A DNA stretch of 18,570 bases from an uncultured Clostridia bacterium (GTDB taxonomy: Bacteria > Bacillota > Clostridia > TANB77 > CAG-508). Position 1 is the stretch's first letter. Each line of letters begins with the position of its first letter. The stretch covers positions 1 through 18,570 of the forward strand of contig CAKPEG010000022.1 of the NCBI GenBank assembly GCA_934149275.1, in the 5' to 3' direction. The position numbers and the translations under genes were made by a program. Below the pieces are notes generated by a model. The model was not told where the DNA came from. It made no database searches and was given only the letters and a program-made list of their open reading frames with translations. Of this stretch, positions 7,917 to 13,558 are shown piece by piece.

Positions 7917-8163
7917 GTAATTCTATTTTACAATTCTGTATCATTTATACCACTATTGTATACAAAATCTCAAAAAACATACCATTTTAAAATAAAATTA
8001 TAAGAATTCAATAAATTATAAATATAACTTTCCAAAAAAAATTTCCATTTCAAGAAAAATACTTGGATTTGTATCAGCAAATAAAAGATTTGAAGAAGAA
8101 TTAAATAAAATAGTTACATAAATTATATATTGATTTCGCATTACTATTATTTGGGGAATAGAC
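7917..8163. other. Intergenic region with a possible gene remnant
   Basis: AT-rich with no intact gene. On the plus strand, 8029-8121 reads as an open stretch with no start codon ending GFVSANKRFEEELNKIVT and a stop. It looks more protein-like than its surroundings and could be the tail of a decayed gene. The family is not recognised. Confidence 0.25.
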
Positions 8164-8195
8164 ATATTCAAAATTTTTCATGAAATTTTGAATAT
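8164..8195. repeat. Perfect 13-bp inverted repeat upstream of the tRNA promoter
   Basis: ATATTCAAAATTT (8164-8176), 6-base spacer, AAATTTTGAATAT (8183-8195). It ends 4 bp before the -35 of the tRNA-Lys promoter. No T-run follows, so an operator is more likely than a terminator. Confidence 0.7.
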
Positions 8196-8199
8196 TCGT

Positions 8200-8228
8200 T
8201 TGACAAATGAACATACTTGATTTATAAT
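8200..8228 (+). promoter_or_regulatory. Consensus promoter of tRNA-Lys
   Basis: Perfect -35 TTGACA (8200-8205), 17-bp spacer, perfect -10 TATAAT (8223-8228). The tRNA starts 20 bp after the -10. Confidence 0.92.
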
Positions 8229-8248
8229 TATCTTTGTCAATACGATAT

Positions 8249-8324
8249 GCGCTATTAGCTCAGCTGGTAGAGCAGCTGACTCTTAATCAGAAGGTCCGCG
8301 GTTCGATCCCGCGATGGCGCACCA
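8249..8324 (+). tRNA. tRNA-Lys (anticodon CTT)
   Basis: 76 nt with encoded CCA. The acceptor arms GCGCTAT and ATGGCGC pair at all seven positions with one G-U. The D arm is GCTC/GAGC, the anticodon loop is CTCTTAA (anticodon CTT), and the T arm is CGCGG/CCGCG around TTCGATC. Position 27-43 of the anticodon stem is a G-A mismatch. It is a single-gene unit with its own promoter and terminator. Confidence 0.97.
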
Positions 8325-8333
8325 AACAATAAC

Positions 8334-8365
8334 AAAAAAATCAACTGCAAAAGGTTGATTTTTTG
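8334..8365 (+). terminator. Terminator of tRNA-Lys
   Basis: TCAAC (8341-8345) pairs with GTTGA (8354-8358). Flanking A and T runs extend the stem and supply the U-tract, 10 nt past the CCA end. Confidence 0.88.
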
Positions 8366-8385
8366 TTGTCTTAAAAACTAGAAAT

Positions 8386-8412
8386 GATGAGGTCACAAAT
8401 TGTGACCTCATC
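8386..8412. repeat. Perfect 27-bp palindrome
   Basis: GATGAGGTCACAA, one A, then TTGTGACCTCATC: 13-bp arms with no mismatch. It is GC-richer than its surroundings. It lies between the tRNA terminator and the ATPase 3' end. No clean U-tract follows on the plus strand and only a loose T-rich stretch on the minus strand, so terminator, operator or insertion scar are all open. Confidence 0.85.
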
Positions 8413-8434
8413 AAAATTAGAAAATAATAAATAC

Positions 8435-8468
8435 AGATTAGAAATCAAATTCTAACCTATATTTTTTT
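8435..8468 (+). terminator. Possible plus-strand intrinsic terminator
   Basis: AGATTAGAA (8435-8443), loop ATCAAA, TTCTAACCT (8450-8458) with one mismatch, then seven T (8462-8468). The only plus-strand gene upstream is the tRNA, which has its own terminator, so this could be a backup or the end of a small RNA carrying the 27-bp palindrome. Confidence 0.4.
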
Positions 8469-8479
8469 ATACAATATTA

Positions 8480-8512
8480 ACTCTGTCACTACTCTGTCAT
8501 TACTCTGTCATT
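8480..8512. repeat. Three 11-bp tandem repeats
   Basis: ACTCTGTCACT, ACTCTGTCATT, ACTCTGTCATT head to tail with no gaps. On the minus strand each unit reads A(A/G)TGACAGAGT. The 11-bp period is close to one helical turn. They start 55 bp past the ATPase stop codon. Confidence 0.85.
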
Positions 8513-8567
8513 TTGTATTTTTTATTTGGTGACTTTTCATTATCATCAGTAGTTTCAATAATTTATT

Positions 8568-9878
8568 CTACCCAATTGAAATTAATTTATCAACATACTC
8601 CGCCATAAAAATTGGAACATTCAATATCTTACCGCTCTTATCCAAATTCTTAGTCGAAAATCTAATTGAAATTTTATTATCATTTACCTCATTAAACTTT
8701 GTCAAACTTGTATTATTAGTACTCTCTCCAGCTTTTACTTCTATAGGTATAATTTCATTTTTATATTGTATAATAAAATCAATCTCGTGTCTGTCGAACA
8801 CATAATAATTAGGTCGATCCTCAAATTTAAATAACAACATATCCAATATAAAATTCTCTGTCAAAGCTCCTTTGAATTCTTCAAATAATCTATTTCCTTC
8901 AATAACAATTCTAGAATCTAAATTAGCCTTCCTTCTCAATAACCCAACATCAGACATATACAATTTAAAACTACTTAAATCAGTATACGCATTAAGTGGA
9001 AAATCTGGTTTAGTTACATTAAATATTTTATTAACTATATTTGAATTATTTAACCAATTTACTGCATCTTCGTACTCTCTTGCTCTTGCTCCATCTTTAG
9101 CAACTTGATACAAAAACTTTTTATTTTCCTTCGCAAGCTGAGACACTATACTTTCCCATATAATAGATATTTTAGATTGCATAGTTGAGGTGTTTGTATG
9201 CTTCCCAAAATCATTTTCATAACCATTTAATATTTGTTTTTGAATTCTAGTAACTTCTTCAATATCTTTTGTTTCTACCCATACCTTCACAACTTCCGGC
9301 ATACCTCCAATTATAAAATACGCCTTCATTTTTTCATTTAATTGTTCAAATATTATATCTGGTATTTTTTCAATTTTAGTTATTGATTCCATATAATCAA
9401 CTAAATTGTCTTGATTATCAGCTAATAAAAATTCCGTAAACGTCATCGGATACATTTCTAAGTAATCTACCTTTCCAACAGGAAAAGATGTATGTGATAA
9501 TTTTATTCCAAGTAGACTACCTGCACAAACTATATGATACTCATTAGCTTCTTCCTGAAAATACTTTAACGAATTTAATGCATCTGGGCATTCTTGAATT
9601 TCATCAAATATTATCAAAGTTTTTTCAGGTTTTATAACTTTTCCTGTTGCAAATACAAGTTGTTCCAAAATTCTTTTTGGATCTTTTGTATTTAAAAATA
9701 GTCCCTTTAATGTTTCATCATGATCAAAATTAAAATATGCAATATTTTCATACTGTTCTTCTCCAAATTCTTTTAGTATATATGTTTTACCAACTTGTCT
9801 TGCTCCTTTTAATATTAATGGTTTTCTATCTTTTCTATTTTTCCATTCAATTAATTTTTCTTTTATATATCTACGCAC
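8568..9878 (-). CDS. AAA-family ATPase with DUF4143-type C-terminus
   Basis: 436 residues from the GTG at 9878. Another GTG three codons earlier is part of the ribosome site GAGGTG itself, so the later one, 6 nt past it, is preferred. Walker A is GARQVGKT (about 25-32), Walker B LIIFDEIQ (about 88-95), with CAGSLLG (118-124) as in AAA_14 ATPases. The C-terminal part carries a DUF4143 region and a motif EIDFIIQYKNEIIPIEVKAG, with the spacing of an inactive or active PD-(D/E)xK-type nuclease fold. Such proteins are common, often in several copies, in gut anaerobes and their role is poorly known. It is a single gene, its promoter overlaps a repeat array, and two kinds of repeats lie past its end. 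Confidence 0.92.
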   Translation of the reverse strand: MRRYIKEKLIEWKNRKDRKPLILKGARQVGKTYILKEFGEEQYENIAYFNFDHDETLKGLFLNTKDPKRILEQLVFATGKVIKPEKTLIIFDEIQECPDALNSLKYFQEEANEYHIVCAGSLLGIKLSHTSFPVGKVDYLEMYPMTFTEFLLADNQDNLVDYMESITKIEKIPDIIFEQLNEKMKAYFIIGGMPEVVKVWVETKDIEEVTRIQKQILNGYENDFGKHTNTSTMQSKISIIWESIVSQLAKENKKFLYQVAKDGARAREYEDAVNWLNNSNIVNKIFNVTKPDFPLNAYTDLSSFKLYMSDVGLLRRKANLDSRIVIEGNRLFEEFKGALTENFILDMLLFKFEDRPNYYVFDRHEIDFIIQYKNEIIPIEVKAGESTNNTSLTKFNEVNDNKISIRFSTKNLDKSGKILNVPIFMAEYVDKLISIG

Positions 9879-9916
9879 TATAATCACCTCTTTATATTAT
9901 ATGTGTATTTATATAA

Positions 9917-9945
9917 ATTATACTCTTTTTATCACGTTTTTACAA
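9917..9945 (-). promoter_or_regulatory. Promoter of the ATPase gene
   Basis: Minus-strand -35 TTGTAA (9940-9945), 17-bp spacer, -10 TATAAT (9917-9922). The -35 is also part of the first unit of the repeat array. Confidence 0.65.
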
Positions 9946-10082
9946 GCTTTTATATTGTTTTTATCACACTTTAGTGAACATTTTCATTTGGCTTCATCAC
10001 GTTTTTACAACGTTTTTCTGTGTTTTTATCACATTTTTGTAAACATTTTTCGCTTTTTTACACATTTTCGTAAGCATCTTGT
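9931..10082. repeat. Array of five degenerate 32-33 bp repeats
   Basis: On the plus strand, units begin at 9931, 9963, 9996, 10028 and about 10060 with ATCACGTTTTTACAA, ATCACACTTTAGTGAA, ATCACGTTTTTACAA, ATCACATTTTTGTAA and ACACATTTTCGTAA, separated by T-rich spacers. The steps are 32, 33, 32 and 32, near three helical turns. On the minus strand the core is (T/C)T(G/T)TAAAAACGTGAT-like. Units are too diverged and too promoter-linked for a CRISPR array. An operator array is the simplest reading. Confidence 0.7.
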
Positions 10083-10205
10083 ACTATATCAAAAAGTAAA
10101 ATACGAAAAAAATTATTTTTAATCTTTAAAAGTAAACATTTCTAACTGTTTGTATTTACTTTTTACAATACATGAATTTAAAACTTTTTATAATACTACC
10201 AGACA
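10083..10205. other. AT-rich spacer with a hairpin
   Basis: AAAAGTAAA (10128-10136) and TTTACTTTT (10155-10163) form a 9-bp inverted repeat with an 18-base loop. Nothing else is recognised. Confidence 0.4.
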
Positions 10206-10229
10206 TAAAAAAAGAACATCAATGTTCTT
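10206..10229 (-). terminator. Terminator of the VanW-family gene
   Basis: Inverted repeat AAGAACAT (10212-10219) and ATGTTCTT (10222-10229), followed on the minus strand by a T-run, about 26 nt past the stop. Confidence 0.8.
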
Positions 10230-10255
10230 CAAAAAATTGATATTCTTTATTATTT

Positions 10256-12073
10256 CTAAACATTATTTCCTGTAGCTTCACTTCCTGATGGAGTATTTGT
10301 TACATTTGAATTCTCACCCGTTGAACCATTCCCACCAGTACCTTCCGGTTTTGTCGTTCCCGAAGGAGTAGTTGACGTTGATGGGCTTGGTGATTCTGCA
10401 GGAATTGCAGGCGTTACAGGAGTTGATGGTGAAGCTGGAGTTTCAACTTGCTTTGTTCCAACCTTAACTTTTCTTGCAATCGTTGCATAGTAATCAGCAG
10501 ACAATTGAGTTTTTGAAACTAAATTTCCAGCCATATCATAAACATACTTGTATGCAATACTTCTACATCCATTTGTACCTTTAGTAATTACTTTTTCAAC
10601 ACCTACAGCCATAGTAGCATCTTCCGTTTTTTCAACAGGACATGGAATAGTTTCTGTAACTGTTGAAGCCACCTTAACATTATACTCAGCATCCTCTTTC
10701 AATCCATATATACTTACAGTAGCAACACCAGATTTTATATATGCTTCCAATTTAACTGGATATTTTCTTGTATTTTTAAATTTAAAATCCAATGCACCAT
10801 ACACAACAGTTGCATCTCTTCCTGGATCAACATAGCTTGTTGTAAAAGAATGTTGATGTCTTTCGACAATTCCCAAGTTTGCAAATAACACTGTGTTATA
10901 TAATGTTGAAGAAATCTGACAAATTCCTCCACCTAATCCATTTTCAACACCACCATTTACATATACAGCAGCTTCTTTATATCCATTTTCAACACTTCTC
11001 TTACCTAAAGCTTTGTTATATGAGAAAACTTCCCCAGGTTGAATAACCTGACCATTAAGTTTCTTACAAGCAATTGCTAAGTTAGTTGTTCTTGAAACAT
11101 TTCCAGCGTCATATCTTGTAGTAAATGTTCCCAACAAATCCGGAAAAGCTTTTGAACCTAAACTAGCAACAGTTTTCTGAGCTTTTGTAATTTTTAAAGG
11201 AATTGAATATTCTTCCTTACTCTCTGCTAAAAGTGCTTTTGCTTCATCCATTGTAATTGCAAAATCTACTCCATCCTTATCAACAACAACTTGGAATGGA
11301 TCTTCAATTATATAAGCATCTTGTGGTTCTGTATGAACCTCACTATAAATTTTTTCAATATCAATATCGCTAGCTTTTGCTTCTTTTACTGAAATTTCAC
11401 GCTCTGTTTCAAAATCTTTTGAAATATCTTTGATACCTTCTGAAATATCATTTTTCATTCTATCAACATCTAATTCAATTCCGTCTTTTCCTTTAGTTAT
11501 AATAAGTTCATTCTCCTCAATACTATAAGTATAATCTTGAACTCTACCAGGAATTTCAGCACCAGCCTCTGTTAAAATATTTTCTAATTCTTCCTCGTTA
11601 TATCCAACATCTAAGCTAATATCCTGCTTTTTAAACTTACTAGCAATTACAGCAAAATTATTTGAAAATATATTTTCTGATCTTCCCTTTGAAACAGCCT
11701 CATCAACAGCTTTTTCAATATTAGCTGTTACTTCAAGTTGTTCCATTGGTAATTCTTTCTCATACTCACCATATTTCAACTTAACAATTTCTTTCTGCCT
11801 AGGAATAACCTTTTCTTCAATCAATTTTATAGCTTGAGCTTTATCTAAGCCAGACACATCAATTCCATCAATTGAAACTCCAGAAATAATTTTATTAGAA
11901 AACATTGTAGGAATTGCAAAAGCCGTTAACACAACCAAAATCAGAATTATTAAAATAACTGTGATTATGGCTATTTTAATAGTTTTTCGTTTCTTCTCAA
12001 ACATTTGCTCTATGTATTCATCTGAACTTTTGGGTTTGTTAACTTCTTTGTTTACTTTCTCCGTATTATTCAT
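10256..12073 (-). CDS. VanW-family membrane-anchored cell-wall protein (YoaR-like)
   Basis: 605 residues from the ATG at 12073, which has GGAGGG six bases upstream; an ORF extension of 20 codons has no such site. One membrane segment at about 32-55 is followed by an extracytoplasmic region. It contains two peptidoglycan-binding-4-like segments (about 65-290), the VanW domain (GTFTTRYDAGNVSRTTN through GGGICQISSTLYN and RHQHSFT), a probable G5 domain, and a Pro/Ser/Thr/Gly-rich tail of about 65 residues. VanW-type proteins are cell-wall associated; a link to vancomycin resistance should not be inferred here. It is monocistronic and divergent from the XRE/S24-like regulator gene with a 146-bp gap, so regulation by that protein is possible. 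Confidence 0.93.
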   Translation of the reverse strand: MNNTEKVNKEVNKPKSSDEYIEQMFEKKRKTIKIAIITVILIILILVVLTAFAIPTMFSNKIISGVSIDGIDVSGLDKAQAIKLIEEKVIPRQKEIVKLKYGEYEKELPMEQLEVTANIEKAVDEAVSKGRSENIFSNNFAVIASKFKKQDISLDVGYNEEELENILTEAGAEIPGRVQDYTYSIEENELIITKGKDGIELDVDRMKNDISEGIKDISKDFETEREISVKEAKASDIDIEKIYSEVHTEPQDAYIIEDPFQVVVDKDGVDFAITMDEAKALLAESKEEYSIPLKITKAQKTVASLGSKAFPDLLGTFTTRYDAGNVSRTTNLAIACKKLNGQVIQPGEVFSYNKALGKRSVENGYKEAAVYVNGGVENGLGGGICQISSTLYNTVLFANLGIVERHQHSFTTSYVDPGRDATVVYGALDFKFKNTRKYPVKLEAYIKSGVATVSIYGLKEDAEYNVKVASTVTETIPCPVEKTEDATMAVGVEKVITKGTNGCRSIAYKYVYDMAGNLVSKTQLSADYYATIARKVKVGTKQVETPASPSTPVTPAIPAESPSPSTSTTPSGTTKPEGTGGNGSTGENSNVTNTPSGSEATGNNV

Positions 12074-12104
12074 TTTTCTCCCTCCATAAATCATAGGTAA
12101 AACT

Positions 12105-12133
12105 ATATTATCATATCGAATTTTTTTATTCAA
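12105..12133 (-). promoter_or_regulatory. Possible promoter of the VanW-family gene
   Basis: Minus-strand -35 TTGAAT (12128-12133), 17-bp spacer, weak -10 TAATAT (12105-12110). An alternative -10 (TATGAT) lies 4-5 bp further upstream. Confidence 0.4.
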
Positions 12134-12161
12134 TAGTTTAATAATTCAATCCATCTTTTAC

Positions 12162-12190
12162 TAGACATTTTATTTTTTTAAATATATAAT
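12162..12190 (+). promoter_or_regulatory. Promoter of the XRE/S24-like regulator
   Basis: -35 TAGACA (12162-12167), 17-bp spacer, -10 TATAAT (12185-12190). AGGAG at 12208-12212 precedes the ATG at 12220. Confidence 0.7.
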
Positions 12191-12219
12191 ATGATTAAAT
12201 AATTTTTAGGAGTGGTAAA

Positions 12220-12792
12220 ATGTTAGGAAATTTACTTTCAAATATTAGAGAAGAAAAAGAAATGTCAAAAACAAACATTGCAGCTGAAATTGGAATCAAC
12301 GTTGGACATTTAACACATATAGAAAAAGGCGAAAGAAATCCAAGTCAAAAAACTTTAAGGGACATTTGCAAAGCTATGAATATTCCTTATTTACCTGTAT
12401 CTTATTTTTATGACAAAGAATTCACAGAAGAACAAAACAAATTTAATTTAATTAATTCGATCGCATATGACACAATTCCACTAATTTCTAATATAGAAAC
12501 AATGGTAAAATGTCCTGCTTCAATTCCAAACGCATCATTTGCAATGAAAATGAAAGACGATACAATGAAATCATCCATACCAAAAGGAACTGTTGTATTT
12601 GTTGAATATGGGGCAATGCCATTACATAGAGAATTCGGACTAGTACAATACAATGGTGAATTCTTAATCAGACGTTTCGTATACAGAAAAAATAAATTAG
12701 TCTTAAAAGCAGACAACCTTCTAACACGTGATATAACAATACTTAACGGATCTGAATTCACATTCATCGGAAAAGTGCATGTCGAAAATTAA
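12220..12792 (+). CDS. XRE-type HTH regulator with S24 (LexA/CI-like) C-terminal domain
   Basis: 190 residues. An XRE helix-turn-helix spans about 5-60 (TNIAAEIGINVGHLTHIEKG). The C-terminal half (about 85-188) has the shape of an S24/LexA-CI dimerisation and self-cleavage domain: FAMKMKDDTM, then PKGTVVFVEYG, then GEFLIRRFVYR and LKADN. In active members the nucleophile is the Ser of a DSM-like motif and the general base a Lys in a VKRL-like motif. Here these positions read D114-T115-M116 and I150-R151-R152, so self-cleavage looks lost; this alignment is by eye. It would then act as a stable repressor or answer to a ligand or partner. Divergent from the VanW-family gene, upstream of the CBM gene. 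Confidence 0.88.
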   Translation: MLGNLLSNIREEKEMSKTNIAAEIGINVGHLTHIEKGERNPSQKTLRDICKAMNIPYLPVSYFYDKEFTEEQNKFNLINSIAYDTIPLISNIETMVKCPASIPNASFAMKMKDDTMKSSIPKGTVVFVEYGAMPLHREFGLVQYNGEFLIRRFVYRKNKLVLKADNLLTRDITILNGSEFTFIGKVHVEN

Positions 12793-12847
12793 CATTTTGA
12801 TTACAAAAACATATCATTTTGATTTAATTTACGTTATTAAATCGAAA
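12793..12847. repeat. Direct and inverted repeats between regulator and CBM gene
   Basis: CATTTTGATT occurs at 12793-12802 and 12815-12824, a 22-bp step (two helical turns). Overlapping the second copy, TTTTGATTTAAT (12817-12828) and ATTAAATCGAAA (12836-12847) form an inverted repeat with 11 of 12 pairs and a 7-base spacer. It ends 4 bp before the next promoter. No U-tract is present, so this suits an operator. Confidence 0.55.
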
Positions 12848-12851
12848 TATA

Positions 12852-12880
12852 TTGAAACTATTTTTCTTTAAGATTATAAT
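12852..12880 (+). promoter_or_regulatory. Promoter of the CBM-domain gene
   Basis: -35 TTGAAA (12852-12857), 17-bp spacer, -10 TATAAT (12875-12880). Confidence 0.75.
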
Positions 12881-12895
12881 AATTATATATTATCT

Positions 12896-12921
12896 AAGAA
12901 ATTGTTTATTAATAATTTCTT
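12896..12921 (+). promoter_or_regulatory. Leader hairpin before the CBM gene ribosome site
   Basis: AAGAAATT (12896-12903) and AATTTCTT (12914-12921) can pair in the mRNA leader, two bases before GGGAGGA (12924-12930). The ATG is at 12943, about 13 nt past GGAGG, slightly far. The hairpin could influence access to the ribosome site. Confidence 0.35.
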
Positions 12922-12942
12922 CAGGGAGGAAAGAGTTTTATT

Positions 12943-13404
12943 ATGGAATTAGTTAAAAATATATTTTTTAATACAGATAAATTAACACCAAATTCAAAAA
13001 TCAAAATATCTTACACAGGTAAGTTTTTTCAAGACAATTCACAAGATGTATGCATTCATCTTGGATTTGGATCAAACTGGGATAACTTACAAGATATAAA
13101 AATGGAAAAAACTGAACTTGGTTTTCAAACAGAATTTGATTTAGAAGAAAGCGATTCTTTAAATTTCTGCTTCAAAAACGGAAATGAAGAATGGGACAAT
13201 AACGATGGGCAAAACTACATATTCCCTATTGAACACATAGAAACAAGCCTAGTTCCACAAGAAGAATCATTTAGCTTATCATCACCAAGAAAATTAAGAA
13301 GATCATATATGATAAATAAAAAAATAAGATTAGCAATTTACAAAATTATCACATACTTACCTAAATTAGTATCTGGTAATTATAAGAAAAAATCAGAACA
13401 ATAA
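12943..13404 (+). CDS. Cytoplasmic protein with CBM25/53-like starch-binding domain
   Basis: 153 residues. Positions about 1-100 look like a family 25/53 carbohydrate-binding module: a beta-sandwich pattern with HLGFGSNWDN (39-48, W46), then FNFCFKNG-like LNFCFKNGNEEWDNNDG (W84) and NYIFPIE. Such modules bind starch or glycogen. No signal peptide or membrane segment is present, so it probably acts inside the cell, perhaps on stored glycogen (inference). The C-terminal 40 residues are basic and helical (KLRRSYMINKKIRLAIYK). It has no catalytic domain and no glycogen gene nearby. It has its own promoter and a strong terminator. Confidence 0.75.
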   Translation: MELVKNIFFNTDKLTPNSKIKISYTGKFFQDNSQDVCIHLGFGSNWDNLQDIKMEKTELGFQTEFDLEESDSLNFCFKNGNEEWDNNDGQNYIFPIEHIETSLVPQEESFSLSSPRKLRRSYMINKKIRLAIYKIITYLPKLVSGNYKKKSEQ

Positions 13405-13431
13405 AAAAAGACCTAAAGGTCTTTTTTTTTT
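13403..13431 (+). terminator. Terminator of the CBM-domain gene
   Basis: A-run, AGACC, loop TAAA, GGTCT, then ten T. It overlaps the stop codon end. Confidence 0.93.
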
Positions 13432-13467
13432 GCTTTATTACTTTTCAATTAAATTACTATTAATATA

Positions 13468-13496
13468 TTGATAAAAATTCTTTTTTTTGATACAAA
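13468..13496 (+). promoter_or_regulatory. Possible promoter of the HD cassette
   Basis: -35 TTGATA (13468-13473), 17-bp spacer, imperfect -10 TACAAA (13491-13496). Confidence 0.35.
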
Positions 13497-13558
13497 TATT
13501 TTGAGATATTTTAATTATTCAGTTTAATAAAAATTAATAGATTAGGAGATAAAATTTT

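Noticed and set aside
8384..8455. Plus-strand 23-codon ORF starting ATG ATG
   Set aside because: No ribosome site; it mostly reads through the 27-bp palindrome. Kept only as a possible ORF6N remnant in the findings.
9931..10082. CRISPR array
   Set aside because: Units are diverged, spacers are T-rich and repeat-like, no cas gene is present, and the array overlaps a promoter.
9901..10122. Plus-strand ORF of 73 codons
   Set aside because: Phe-rich product created by the T-rich repeat array; no ribosome site or family.
10256..12073. Vancomycin-resistance gene
   Set aside because: VanW-domain proteins are widespread in Firmicutes and no vanHAX or vanRS genes are present.
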